Assembly (NCBI GenBank): GCA_963768885.1
Contig: CAVYJN010000006.1
Span: 1,302,001 to 1,366,000 of the forward strand
Direction: 5' to 3'
DNA length: 64,000 bases
DNA from: DASRIA01 sp963768885
GTDB taxonomy: Bacteria; Actinomycetota; Thermoleophilia; Solirubrobacterales; JBBDJG01
Of the stretch, positions 10,169 through 20,288 are shown in pieces (positions within the stretch are counted from its first letter, which is position 1; each line of letters begins with the position of its first letter). A program made the position numbers and the translations under genes. A model generated the notes under the pieces. The model had not been told where the DNA came from, searched no databases, and saw nothing but the letters and a program-made list of their open reading frames with translations.

Positions 10169-10231
10169 GCCCATGCTGGTTGCATGGGCGAGGCGAGGAC
10201 GCAGATCCACCGAAGGGATGACGCGTCATCC
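10169..10231. repeat. Two inverted repeats between cinA and thpR
   Basis: The 164-bp gap between cinA and thpR holds an 8-bp hairpin at 10169-10189 (GCCCATGC-TGGTT-GCATGGGC) and a perfect 16-bp palindrome at 10216-10231 (GGATGACGCGTCATCC). The palindrome has the symmetry of a dimeric repressor operator; the hairpin could act on RNA. No T-run follows either one. Function is not known. Confidence 0.5.
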
Positions 10232-10259
10232 GTGCGTGCGTGGTCGTGGGATCAAGCAT

Positions 10260-11544
10260 CTACGCCGGGACGGGCTCGCGCAGCAGCAGCCGCCGCAGCA
10301 GGTGCAGCGCGACCGCCGTGGAGCGGTCGCGGATGTCGGCCCGCGACCCGGGGAGGTCGAGCGAGCGCGTGACCCGTTCGGCCTCGCCGCCGCGCATCGC
10401 CACCACGCTGAAGCACACGCGCCCGACGGGCTTGTCCTCCGTGCCTCCGTCGGGGCCCGCGATGCCGGTCAGGCCGATCGCGGTGTCGGCCTCGAAACGC
10501 GCGAGCGCGCCGTCCGCGAGCGCCTCGGCGACCTCCTCCGAGACGGCGCCGTGGCGCTCGATCAGCTCGGCGGGAACCCCGAGCAACGCGGTCTTCGCCG
10601 CGTTCGAGTACGCGACCACGCCACCCGCGAAGTAGGCCGACGACCCCGGGCGGTCCGTGAGCCGCGCTGACAGCAGCCCGCCCGTGCACGACTCACCCAC
10701 CGCGAGCCGCCGCCCCTCGAGCAGCGCCGCGACCTGCTGCTCGATCGAGCTTCCGTCGGTCGAGAACACGGCCTCGCCGTGGCGGTAGACCATCAGCTCG
10801 ATCAGCCGGGTCGCGGTGCCGTCGCTCGTGTGGTCGGAGCGGATCACGATCTCGAGCTCGGCGCGGCGCAGGCACGTCGTGATCTCGAGGCCGGTGAGGC
10901 CGATCTCGCTCTCCGCGACCCGCAGCGTCTCGGCGATCTCCGATTCGGGGATGCCGAACATCCGCACCATCGCCTGCCGGTAGCGCGGCGCCTCCGCGAC
11001 CGCCTGCTTGAAGGGCTCCGTCTCGATCGCGGCGCGCCAGCTCTCCTGGAGCTCGCGCGGCGGGCCCGGCAGGACGACCACGATCTGCTCGCCCGCCGGA
11101 ACCACGAGGCCGGGCGCCGTTCCCACCGGGTCGAGCGCGACCGCGCCCTCCGGGACCATCGCCTGCTTGCGGTTCGCGATCTCGAGCGCCTTGGGGTCGA
11201 GGTTCCAGCGGCGCGCGAAGCGGGCGATGATCTCGCCGATGCGCCGCTCGAGGTCCTCGTCGAGCCGCAGCGGCCGGCCGGCGAAGTCCGCCACGATCTC
11301 CGCCGTCATGTCGTCCGCGGTCGGGCCCGAGGCCGCCGCTCGTGATGATGATGTCCGCGCGCTCGTCACGCATGAACCGAAGCGCCGCGAGCAGGTCCTC
11401 GCGGCGATCCCCGGTGATCATCACGTGCGCGAGCTCGACGCCCAGCTCCGCGAGGCGGTCCGCGAGCCACGGGCCGTTGCGGTCCTGGACGCGGCCCGAG
11501 AGGACCTCCGTCCCGGTCACGACGATGCCGGCGCGGACGCTCAC
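10260..11544 (-). CDS. cinA: CinA family protein (nicotinamide-nucleotide amidase with MoCF-like domain), one frameshift
   Basis: N-terminal MoaB/CinA-like domain (VVTGTEVLSGRVQDRNGPWLA) and C-terminal PncC amidase domain (VGESCTGGLLSARLTD, then YFAGGVVAYSNAAKTALLG and GLTGIAGPDGGT). The enzyme deamidates NMN, recycling it to NaMN; the N-terminal domain may carry ADP-ribose pyrophosphatase activity. GTG at 11544 lies 5 bp after the RodZ-like stop. The frame breaks at SGGLGP near 11321-11326, where a C/G run has one base too many; the other frame resumes TADDMTAEIVADF. Total length is 3n+1, as expected for one insertion. Confidence 0.9.
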
Positions 11545-11548
11545 GCGA

Positions 11549-12314
11549 TCACTCGCACGTCGGGCGCTTCGCCTGGCTCAGCACGCTCGTGCCCGATGCC
11601 CGCACCAGGTAGCCGATCGGCTCCGCGCGTTCCGGGGTGTCGCGCCGCCGGCCGTTCACGCGCAGGTCGCCGCCGCCGTTGCCGACCGTCACCCGGAACG
11701 ACTTCGAGCGAAACGGGCCCTCCCGATCGCCCTGCGCGAGGGTCACGCCGGGCACCCTCGGCTCCCCCTTCGCATCCACGACGCATACCCACACGTTACG
11801 CGCCGCGAGGACCTCGAGGCGCACGTTGCGCCGCTTGCGCGCGGGCGGCGGCGGCGTGGCCGCCGGGCGCGTGCGCTCGCGGGTGTTCGTCTGTGTCGCC
11901 TGCGTGTCGGCTTTCTTGCCGCTGTCGTCCCCGCCCGTCAGCCCCAGGACCAGCAGGAACGCGACGAACACCACCAGGGCCAGCAGGGCGCCGATGCCGC
12001 GCGACGGCGGGCCGAACCGCCGCGCGCGGTCGGGGATCCGCCGCCGGCGCCGTGAACGCCGGGACCTCGAGGTGCTCGGGCTCCTCGAACCGCGCGCTGT
12101 ACTCGTCCACGAGCAGGCGCGGGTCGAGGCCCAGGAACTGCGCGTAGGTGCGCAGGAAGGTCTTGACGTAGGTGGGGCCGGGCAGGACGACCCATTCCTC
12201 GTTCTCGAGCGCGCGCAGGTACTTGGCGCGGATCTTCGTCGCGTCCTCGACGGTGGTGATGTCGATCTTGTTGCGGATGCGCGTTTCGCGCAGGAGTGAG
12301 CCGATGTCCGCCAT
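11549..12314 (-). CDS. RodZ-like protein: HTH domain, one membrane helix, DUF4115 domain (one frameshift)
   Basis: ATG at 12314 starts an HTH_25 domain (IGSLLRETRIRNKIDITTVE, TKIRAKYLRALENEEW, GPTYVKTFLRTYAQFLGLD), which in RodZ faces the cytoplasm and contacts MreB. After about residue 90 the frame shifts near 12040. The continuing frame has a basic stretch, one transmembrane helix (ALLALVVFVAFLLVLGL), a Thr/Pro/Arg-rich linker and a DUF4115-like outer domain (VRLEVLAARNVWVCVVDAKG). Length is 3n+1. In rod-shaped bacteria RodZ organises cell shape; no mre genes are in this window, so the exact role here is inferred. Confidence 0.8.
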
Positions 12315-12389
12315 TCAACGGTCCCGAGGCCGGGGAGATGCCACCACCGGCTAAAGGTACCGTGCCGGAAATGCCGCGATGTCCAGCGG

Positions 12390-14857
12390 TTAAGGCGCTG
12401 GGTCCGGCTCGTCATCCGGGCCCGTGCCGACCGGCACGCCCGAGCGGCCCTGATCGTCGAGCACGCGTGACACGTCGGCCTCGGTGATCAGCACCTGGCG
12501 CGGCTTGGAGCCCTCGTATCCGGAGATCACGCCCCGGCGCTCGAGCATGTCGATCAGGCGGCCGGCGCGCGTGTAGCCGACGCGCAGGCGTCGCTGCACC
12601 ATCGACACGGATGCGGTCTGGGTCTGGGCCACGAGCCGGATCGCCTCCTCGAGCAGGTCGTCCTGGTCGGGCGAGAACTCGCCCTCCGCGCCCTCGTCGG
12701 GCGCCTCACGGCCCTCCAGCAGCTCCTCTTCGTAGACCGGCTCCGCCTGGGCGCGCCAGGCGTCGGTGACACGTGCGACCTCGTCCTCGGTGATGTAGGC
12801 GCCCTGGATGCGCTGAAGCTTCGACGACCCGATCGGGCGGAAGAGCATGTCGCCCTGCCCGAGCAGCGACTCGGCGCCGCCCTGGTCGAGGATCACGCGC
12901 GAGTCGGCCTGCGAGGAGACCGCGAACGCGATCCGCGCGGGGACGTTGACCTTGATCGTGCCGGTGATGATGTCCACCGACGGACGCTGGGTCGCGAGCA
13001 CGAGGTGGATCCCGACGGCGCGCGACTTCTGCGCGAGGCGGATGATCGAGTCCTCGACCTCCGCCGGGCGCGACCATCATCAGGTCCGCGAGCTCGTCGA
13101 TCACGCAGAGGATGTAGGGGAGCGGCGGATCTCCGGACGCCGCGCGGGCGCGGTTCAGCTCGACGATGTTGCGCGAGCGCGCCTGTCCCATCACCTCGTA
13201 GCGGCTCTCCATCTCCCTGATCAGGTTGGCCAGCACGTTCGCCGCCATGCGCGGCACGTGGACGACCGGCGTGAGCAGGTGAGGGATGTCCTCGTAGTAG
13301 TTGAGCTCGACCCGCTTCGGGTCGACCATCACCATCCGCACCTCGTTGGGCGTGGCCCGCATCAGGATCGAGGAGAGCATCGTGTTGATGCAGCCGGACT
13401 TGCCCGAGCCGGTCGTCCCGGCGACGAGCAGGTGGGGCATGCGCGCGAGGTCCGTCCAGACCGAGTTGCCGGCGATGTCCTTCCCGAGCCACACCGAGAG
13501 CGGCGAGCCGCCGCCGCCCTTGCCGTCCTTCTCGGCCAGCTCGCGGCGGAAGATGTCGCCCAGGTAGACCATCTTGTGGAGCTTGTTGGGGACCTCCACT
13601 CCGACCGCCTGCTTGCCCGGGATCGGCGCGAGGATCCGGATGTCGGTCGAGGCGAGCGCGTACGCGATGTCGTCCTTCAGCTGGGTGACCTTCGAGACCT
13701 TGGTGCCCGGGCGCGAGGCGCAGCTCGTGGCGCGTCACGCGCGGCCCCGAGACCTGCCCGACCACCTTCGCCTCGATGCCGAAGTGGCCGAGCGTCTCGA
13801 CCAGCAGCTTCGCGATTTCGTTCTGGTTCGTGGTGTCGGGGCCCGGGCTCTTGCCCGAGTGGCGCAGCAGCTTCGGATCGGGCAGCTTGTAGCTGAGGCC
13901 GTCGGACTCGGTGACCGCGGAGCGGCGCTTGCCCTGCGGGGTGAAGAGCGCGGGATCGCTGCGGTCCTCCGGCTCCCGCGGCTCGGGCTCGCGTTCGTGG
14001 ATCTCGCGCTCGACCGCCGACAGCGGGTCCTCCTCGCCCGAGCCGAAGGCGTCCCCCTCGGCGGCGACGGCCCGCACCTCGGGCTCGGGCTCCTCGGGCT
14101 CCTCGTCGTCGGGAAGGTGCATCGCCGCGATCCGCGGCTCGCCCGCCGGCTCCTCGAAGACCGTGCGCCGATCGGCATCGGCGCGCGCACGCTGGAGCTC
14201 GTTGCCCGCGCGGGATCGCAGGCCGCGCGCGCCCGAGCGCGCGCCGCTGACCAGCTGCGAGATCGACGCGCCGGTGAGGAGCAGCAGGCCGCCGAGGAAC
14301 AGGAAGACGAACGCGAGGTGGGCGCCCGCGTGCGAGAAGAGCGTCGACGTCGCCCAGTAGAGGGTCTCGCCCACGACTCCGCCGCGGTCCATCATCGCCT
14401 CGGCGCCGAACAGGTCGCGCGTGGAGGAGCCGCCGGGCCCGAGGCCCAGCGTGCCCGCGGCGAAGCCGAGCGTGAGCGCGAGCACGAGCAGCAGCGCGCC
14501 GGTGCGCATGCGCCGCGGCGACTCGAGGTGCGGCCGCGCGGCGAGCGCGACCCCCGCCCCGATCACGAGCAACGGCGCGAGGTAGGCCACCGCGCCGACG
14601 AAGAAGCGCAGCCCGTCGACGACGGCCTCCCCCACCGCGCCGCCCTCGGAGCCGGTCCACAGGACGAATCCGAGCAGCAGGCCGACCGCCACGAGGCCGA
14701 GGCCGATCGCGTCGAGCGCGGGCTGCTCGAGCTCGGAGAGGCGCGGGACGTGCGGGCGCGGAAGCGTGCGGCTACGGCGCTTTCGCGCAGGAGGGCGCCG
14801 ACGCGCCGGCGCCCTGCCTTGAGGCTTCTTCTTGCGGCGGCTGGAGGTCTGTGCCAT
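12390..14857 (-). CDS. ftsK: DNA translocase FtsK/SpoIIIE (two frameshifts)
   Basis: Septal ATPase that pumps chromosome DNA during division. ATG at 14857 begins MAQTSSRRKKK. An Arg/Lys-rich leader precedes about four membrane helices (residues 45-210; for example LDAIGLGLVAVGLLLGFVLW), then a Glu/Pro-rich linker. The motor follows, with Walker A GTTGSGKS, DPKRVELNYYEDIPHLLTPV and LATQRPSVDIITGTIK. The C-terminal gamma winged-helix is present (TASVSMVQRRLRVGYTRAGR). Frame breaks near 13715 (LRLAPG...) and 13066 (MMVAP...) each sit in a C/G run with one extra base; length is 3n+2, as two insertions predict. Confidence 0.93.
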
Positions 14858-14950
14858 GGCTTGTCCGGCCGCTCGAGGCCGGCTCGATCCACTCTTCGAC
14901 GCATCCGGCCCCGCCCCTGCCGCCGGCCGTCTTGGCGTAGCCTGTCGCAC

Positions 14951-15740
14951 GTGGGAACGGCGGTGGTCACGGGGGCGGGACGCGGCATCGGGCGCGAGAT
15001 CGCCCGCAAGCTCTCCGCGCGCGGCCTCGACGTGCTCGTGACCGACGTGGACGAGACCTCCGCGCAGGAGACCGCGGGCCTGCTCGCGGCCGGTGCCTGG
15101 GCGATCGCCCAGGACGTGCGGGACCCGGCAAGCCACCGCGCCGTGGCGGCCGCCGCCGCGGAGCGCGGCCCGATCGAGGTCTGGGTCAACAACGCGGGCA
15201 TCCTCCGGACGCAGAAGGCCTGGGAGCACTCCGACGAAGACGTGCGGATGCTCGCCGAGGTCAACTTCCTCGGCGTGATGTGGGGATCGCGCGCGGCCGT
15301 CGACGCGATGCGGTCGCGTGGCGGCGACATCGTGAACATGGCGTCGATGTCGTCGTTCGGGCCCGTGCCCGGCCTCGCCGTCTACGGCGCCACGAAACAC
15401 GCGGTGCTCGGGTTCACCGGGTCGCTCCAGGGCAGATCTCGACGCCGCCGGCATCCCGATCCGGACCCATGCGATCTGTCCGGACGGGGTCGACACCGGA
15501 ATGGTCAGCGAGATGCGCGCCAACAAGGACTCCGCGATCATCTTCTCGACGCCGCGCTTCCTGACGCCCGAGGAGGTCGCGCAGAAGGCGGTGGCGACGA
15601 TCGGGGAACGCAGGCCGATGGTCGTGATCCCGAAGAGCCGCAGCGCGCTCGTGCGCACGATGGCGCTGTTCCCTCGCGTCAACCTGCGGCTGATACCGCT
15701 GTTCACGAAGGCCGGGGAAAAGAAGCGGGCGAAGGCGTGA
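14951..15740 (+). CDS. Short-chain dehydrogenase/reductase (one frameshift)
   Basis: NAD(P)-dependent oxidoreductase of unknown substrate. GTG at 14951 gives VGTAVVTGAGRGIGRE with the TGxxxGIG cofactor motif; NNAGIL and the YxxxK catalytic pair (YGATK, about residue 150) follow, with SMSS supplying the catalytic Ser. Near 15435 the frame shifts: after GSLQG an additional base separates it from DLDAAGIPIRTHAICPDGVD. The C-terminus (KAGEKKRAKA) is basic. Its stop overlaps the GTG of the next gene (GTGA), suggesting coupled translation. It is divergent from ftsK, with a 93-bp shared promoter region. Confidence 0.85.
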
Positions 15741-16168
15741 TCCCCGGACGGGTCACGGTCGTCACCGTCGGGGCGTACGACGTGCCCGCCTTGCGCGCGT
15801 TCTACGAGTCGCTCGGCTGGGTCAGCAGGACGCCGGGGGGCGACGAGTTCGCGGCCTTCCCGCTCGGCGGAGCCGTGTTCACCCTGTACCGGATGGACCT
15901 GCTCGCGGAGGAGTCCGGGTCTCCCCCGCCCCCGCGCGAGGCTTTCCGCGGCGTGACGCTCGCGGTCAACGTCGAGCGCGAGGAGATGGTCGCCGAGGCG
16001 ATCGGGGCCGTGCGCGCGGCCGGCGCCGAGATCCGCGCCGAGCCGGTCAAGCGCGACTGGGGCGGCGTGTCGGCCTACTTCGCCGATCCCGAGGGAAACG
16101 TCTGGGAAGTGGCCTGGCTGCCGGACAGCACCTTCGACGAGCGCGGCGCGCTCGTCTGGCCGTACTGA
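15737..16168 (+). CDS. VOC (glyoxalase/dioxygenase fold) protein
   Basis: 143-residue protein of the vicinal oxygen chelate superfamily, with paired beta-alpha-beta-beta-beta modules: VTVGAYDVPALRAFYESLGW at the N-terminus and YFADPEGNVWEVAWLPD at the C-terminus. Metal-binding Glu is probable in WEVAW. GTG at 15737 overlaps the dehydrogenase stop by 4 bp. Substrate cannot be told from sequence; similar proteins include glyoxalases, bleomycin-resistance-type binders and dioxygenases. It converges with rnj, 15 bp between the stops. Confidence 0.8.
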   Translation: MIPGRVTVVTVGAYDVPALRAFYESLGWVSRTPGGDEFAAFPLGGAVFTLYRMDLLAEESGSPPPPREAFRGVTLAVNVEREEMVAEAIGAVRAAGAEIRAEPVKRDWGGVSAYFADPEGNVWEVAWLPDSTFDERGALVWPY

Positions 16169-16183
16169 CGCCCGCGACCGGCG

Positions 16184-17848
16184 CTAGACCTCGACGACCA
16201 CCGGCAGCACCATCGGCCGACGGCGCAGGCGGTCGTAGATGAACGCTGCGACGTCGTCGCGCACGTGGTCCTGGAGCAGCGAGATCTCGTGCACCTCGTC
16301 CGAGGCGGCGTGCGCCAGCGACTCCTCGACGGTCTCGCGCAGGTCCTCCAGCACGCCGTCGGACTCCGTCAGGAACGGCACGCCCCGGGTGATGATCTCC
16401 GGCGGCGCCAGCGGCCGGCCGTCCTGACCGGACACGGTCGCGACCACGATGAAGATGCCGTCCGCCGAGAGCGCGCGGCGATCCCGCAGCGCGACGTCCT
16501 CGATGTCCCCGACCTCGACGCCGTCGACGAACACCACGCCGGTCTGCTCCTGCTTGCCGAAGCGCGCGCCCGACTCGTCGATCTCGAGCGGCAGCCCGTT
16601 GCGCCCGCGGAAGATCGCCTCCGACTCGATTCCCACCGCCTCGGCGAGCTGCCCGTGCAGGTACAGCCGCTTGTGGTCGCCGTGGATCGGCATCACGTAC
16701 TTCGGGCGCGTGAGGTTCAGCATCAGCTTGATCTCCTCCGACCAGCCGTGCCCCGACGCGTGCACCGCGGCGTCCTGGGTCGTGATCACGGTCGCGCCGA
16801 TCTGGTAGAGCCGGTCGACCGTCTCGTTGACCGCGCGCTCGTTCCCGGGGATCGGCGTCGCGGAGAAGATGATCGTGTCGCCGGAGTGCAGCTTCACGTT
16901 CGGGTGCTCGCCGTGCGCCATGCGCCGCAGCGCCGAAAGCGGCTCGCCCTGGCTGCCGGTCGTCAGCATCACGAGGCGCTCGTCGGGGAAGCTCTCGACC
17001 TCCTTCGGCGAGACGAGCAGGCCCTCCGGCACGTGCGCATGCCCCAGCTGACGCGAGATGTTGACGTTCTTGCGCATCGAGCGGCCGACCACGGCGACGC
17101 GCCGGTCGAGCGCGATCGCGGCGTCGATCACCTGCTGGAGACGGTGCACGTTCGATGCGAACGACGTCACCACCACGCGGCCGGGAGCGCGCGAGATCAC
17201 CTCCTGCAGCACCGGCCCGACGCTCGCCTCCGAGGGCGCGGTGCCGCGCCGGTCGGCGTTCGTGGAGTCTCCGCACAGCAGCAGGACACCCTCGCGCCCG
17301 AGCTCCGCGAGCCGCGCCGCGTCGGTGGGCGGGCCGTCGACCGGGGTCTGGTCGAACTTGTAGTCACCCGTCAGGATCACGGTGCCGAGGTCGCAGGTCG
17401 CGGCGACGGCGCACGCGTCCGGGATCGAGTGCGACACATGGATCATCTCGAGGTCGAACGGGCCTGCCTCGAACTCCTCGCCGGGCTCGACGTCGTGCAT
17501 CGGCACGCCCTTGAGCTTGTGCTCCTCGATCTTCGAGCGCGCCATCGCGACCGTCAGGGGGCCGCCGTAGACCGGGGGCCGCGCGTCCAGCTCGCGCAGC
17601 ACCCACGGCAGCGCGCCCACGTGGTCCTCGTGCCCGTGCGTCAGGACGATCGCGTCGATGCGGTCCGCGTTGTCGAGCAGGTAGGCGAAGTCCGGCAGGA
17701 CCAGGTCGACCCCGAGCATCTCGGGCGTCGGGAACATCAGGCCCGTGTCGATCACCACGATCCGGCCGTCGTACTCGAGCACGGTCATGTTCTTGCCGAT
17801 CTCGCCCAGGCCGCCGAGCGGCAGGACCCTCAGTTTCTTGGAGGACAG
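16184..17848 (-). CDS. rnj: Ribonuclease J
   Basis: Metallo-beta-lactamase/beta-CASP ribonuclease with 5'-3' exo- and endonuclease activity in mRNA decay and rRNA maturation. Core motifs: HGHEDHVGALPW (HxHxDH), GDYKFDQTPVDG, and beta-CASP SGHGWSEEIKLML with PIHGDHKRL. Family alignment needs the N-terminus KKLRVLPLGGLGEIGKN, which lies upstream of the first ATG (17788). No ATG, GTG or TTG is present there. The best candidate is CTG at 17848, preceded by GAGGGA at correct spacing and starting LSSKKLRVLP. The gene begins just past the dapA stop (17851). A C-terminal domain ends VLPVVVEV. Confidence 0.92.
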   Translation of the reverse strand: MSSKKLRVLPLGGLGEIGKNMTVLEYDGRIVVIDTGLMFPTPEMLGVDLVLPDFAYLLDNADRIDAIVLTHGHEDHVGALPWVLRELDARPPVYGGPLTVAMARSKIEEHKLKGVPMHDVEPGEEFEAGPFDLEMIHVSHSIPDACAVAATCDLGTVILTGDYKFDQTPVDGPPTDAARLAELGREGVLLLCGDSTNADRRGTAPSEASVGPVLQEVISRAPGRVVVTSFASNVHRLQQVIDAAIALDRRVAVVGRSMRKNVNISRQLGHAHVPEGLLVSPKEVESFPDERLVMLTTGSQGEPLSALRRMAHGEHPNVKLHSGDTIIFSATPIPGNERAVNETVDRLYQIGATVITTQDAAVHASGHGWSEEIKLMLNLTRPKYVMPIHGDHKRLYLHGQLAEAVGIESEAIFRGRNGLPLEIDESGARFGKQEQTGVVFVDGVEVGDIEDVALRDRRALSADGIFIVVATVSGQDGRPLAPPEIITRGVPFLTESDGVLEDLRETVEESLAHAASDEVHEISLLQDHVRDDVAAFIYDRLRRRPMVLPVVVEV

Positions 17849-17850
17849 GG

Positions 17851-18756
17851 TCAGTCCCTCGCGGCTGCGACTTGGGGTCGGAGTGCTTCCACCATGCGCC
17901 GCACGTCGGCAAGCTCTGCTTCGTCGAGCTCGACGATCGGCAGGCGCACGCCGCCGGCCTCGATCCCGAGCAGGCGCAGCGCGGCCTTCACGGTCGACGG
18001 GGGCGGCGCGATGAACAGAGTGCGATACACGTCGTGCAGCTCGGCGTCGATCGCGCGGGCCCGCTCGGTCTCGCCCGCTCGCGCGAGCTCGTAGACCTCC
18101 TTCATGCGCTCCCCGACGATGTGCGAGGAGACCAGGATGCCGCCGGCGCCGCCCATCTCGGCGAACGGGCAGAGCAAGGCGTCGTCCCCCGCATACAACG
18201 CAAGCGACGACTCATCGAGCAACCTTCGCGCCTGGTCGAGGTCGGAGTTCGCCTGCTTGACGCCGACGACGTTGTCGATCCGCGAAAGCTCGATCAGCAG
18301 GTCCGGCTCGAGGTTGATCACCGAGCGCCCCGGGATGTTGTAGAGCAGCACCGGCACGTCGCCGGCCGCCGCCGCGCATGCCTCGAAGTGCGCGCGCAGG
18401 CCACGCTCGTTGGGCTTGTTGTAGTAGGGGGTGACGACCAGCACCGCGTCCACCCCGCGCGCCGCCGCAGCCGCGGTCAGGCGAACCGAATGCGCGGTGT
18501 CGTTGGAGCCCGTGCCGGCGACCACCGTCGCGCGACCGCCGAGCTCGTCGACCGCGGCCTCGAACAGGCTCAGCTTCTCGGCGTCGTCGAGCGTTGCGGA
18601 CTCGCCCGTCGTCCCGACGACCACGACCCCGTCGGAGCCGTGATCGACGAGGTGGCGCATCAGACCGCGCGCCGCATGCTCGTCGACGGCGCCGCCGGCG
18701 TCGAAGGGCGTGACCATCGCGGTGAGGATCGCGCCGAGGGAGTTCCCGGGGGACAT
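17851..18756 (-). CDS. dapA: 4-hydroxy-tetrahydrodipicolinate synthase
   Basis: Condenses aspartate semialdehyde with pyruvate in the diaminopimelate/lysine pathway. 301 residues, a usual length. Motifs: VVVVGTTGESATL (substrate-binding GTTGE), VVTPYYNKPNERG, LLYNIPGRSVINL with the catalytic Tyr, and Schiff-base Lys in VVGVKQANSD (about residue 165). ATG at 18756 is only 8 nt from an AATAAT-like box on the minus strand, so the transcript may be leaderless. It is divergent from the amidase gene at 18852. dapB lies 4 kb away, separated by two amidases and a membrane protein. rnj follows at once. Confidence 0.96.
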   Translation of the reverse strand: MSPGNSLGAILTAMVTPFDAGGAVDEHAARGLMRHLVDHGSDGVVVVGTTGESATLDDAEKLSLFEAAVDELGGRATVVAGTGSNDTAHSVRLTAAAAARGVDAVLVVTPYYNKPNERGLRAHFEACAAAAGDVPVLLYNIPGRSVINLEPDLLIELSRIDNVVGVKQANSDLDQARRLLDESSLALYAGDDALLCPFAEMGGAGGILVSSHIVGERMKEVYELARAGETERARAIDAELHDVYRTLFIAPPPSTVKAALRLLGIEAGGVRLPIVELDEAELADVRRMVEALRPQVAAARD

Positions 18757-18851
18757 CCGGGCGATTATTCCACCTCCGCACGCGACCGTCGGCCGGGCGT
18801 TTGATTCCAGTCGTCCGCTAGGGTGCCCGCCGAGGCTACGAGGAGGGGACG

Positions 18852-20288
18852 ATGGCTGACGATCTGATGTTCCAGTCGGTGACCGAGCTGGTGGCGTCCG
18901 TGCGCGCCGGCGACGTCTCGGCCCGCGAGCTGGTGGAGACCTCGCTGGAGGCGATCGATCGCCTGAACGGCGAGCTCAACGCCGTCGTGACGCGCTGCGA
19001 CGAGCGCGCCCTCGCCGAGGCGGACGCCGTGCCGAGCGGCGACGAGCGCCCGCTCGCGGGCGTGCCGATCGTGATCAAGGACCTGGTCGCCCTCACCGAG
19101 GGCGTCCGCACCACGATGGGGATGGCCGCCATGGAGGAGTGGGTGCCGTCCGCCGACAGCGCCCTGGTGCGCCGCCTGCGCGAGGCCGGCGCGATCGTCG
19201 TAGGCAAGACCAACACCCCGGAGATGGGGATCCTGCCCGTGACCGAGCCGCAGCGTTTCGGCCCGGCGCGCAACCCGTGGGACACCGGCCGCACGACCGG
19301 CGGCTCGTCCGGCGGGAGCGCGGCGGCCCTCGCAGCGGGGATGGTGCCGGTCGCGCACGGGAACGACGGCGGCGGCTCGATCCGCATTCCCGCCTCTTGC
19401 TGCGGGCTCGTCGGGCTCAAGCCGAGTCGCGGCCGGGTGTCGCTCGCGCCCGAGTTCAGCGAGTTCGCCGGCGGCGTCGCGATCGAGGGCTGCCTCAGCC
19501 GGAACGTCGCCGACACCGCGATCGTCCTCGACGTGATCTCCGGCTACGAGCCGGGCGACCCCTACTGGGCGCCCGAGCCGTCCGCGCCCTTCATCGAGTC
19601 CGTCGATCGCAGCCCCGGCTCGCTGCGGGTCGCCTACACGACCACTTCGCCCAACGGCGCGCCCGTTCACGCGGACTGCGCCACCGCGGTCACCGAGTGC
19701 GCCGCGCTGCTGGAGTCGCTCGGCCACACCGTCGAGGAGGCGCCGCCGTTCGTCGACGAGCGCTACGTCGAGAACTTCATCAAGGTCTGGACGGCGGGCG
19801 TCGCCGACGAGGTGCACACCTATGGACGGCTGCGCGGACAGCCGCTCGACCGCGACAAGCTCGAGCCGCTCACGAGCGAGATGGTCGCGCTCGCCGACTC
19901 GTGGAAGGCCGCCGACTACCTCGAGGCCCTCGACTACCTGCGCCAGATGGCGCGGGGATTGGTCGCCGCGTGGAGCGACCTCGACATCCTGCTCACCCCG
20001 ACGGTCGCGCAGCCGCCGCTGCCGATCGGCGCGCTCGCCCCGAAGGAGGGCGAGCCTGCATTCCAGTGGCTGCTGAACGCGGCCGCGTGGGTGCCCTTCA
20101 CGCCGGTCTGGAACGTGACCGGCCAGCCCGCGGTGTCGCTCCCGCTGCACCAGTCGAGCGACGGGCTGCCGGTCGGCGTGCAGCTCGTCGGCCCGCCCGC
20201 GGGGGAGGAGCTGCTCCTGTCCCTGTCCGCGCAGCTCGAGGTGGCGCGTCCGTGGAGCGACGCGCGCGCGGCGGTGGTCGCCGCATGA
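18852..20288 (+). CDS. Amidase (amidase-signature family), copy A
   Basis: 478-residue cytoplasmic hydrolase of the amidase-signature family. The Ser-cisSer-Lys triad is visible: Lys76 in VPIVIKDL, Ser153 in GGSSGGSAAA, and nucleophile Ser176 in GGGSIRIPA. There is no signal peptide and no GatA-specific context (no gatC or gatB), so tRNA amidation is unlikely. A very strong ribosome-binding site (GAGGAGGGG) precedes ATG at 18852. The stop overlaps the start of a second amidase by 4 bp (ATGA), so the pair is translated together. Natural substrate unknown; family members act on aliphatic or aryl amides, nitrile-derived amides or ureas. Confidence 0.9.
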   Translation: MADDLMFQSVTELVASVRAGDVSARELVETSLEAIDRLNGELNAVVTRCDERALAEADAVPSGDERPLAGVPIVIKDLVALTEGVRTTMGMAAMEEWVPSADSALVRRLREAGAIVVGKTNTPEMGILPVTEPQRFGPARNPWDTGRTTGGSSGGSAAALAAGMVPVAHGNDGGGSIRIPASCCGLVGLKPSRGRVSLAPEFSEFAGGVAIEGCLSRNVADTAIVLDVISGYEPGDPYWAPEPSAPFIESVDRSPGSLRVAYTTTSPNGAPVHADCATAVTECAALLESLGHTVEEAPPFVDERYVENFIKVWTAGVADEVHTYGRLRGQPLDRDKLEPLTSEMVALADSWKAADYLEALDYLRQMARGLVAAWSDLDILLTPTVAQPPLPIGALAPKEGEPAFQWLLNAAAWVPFTPVWNVTGQPAVSLPLHQSSDGLPVGVQLVGPPAGEELLLSLSAQLEVARPWSDARAAVVAA

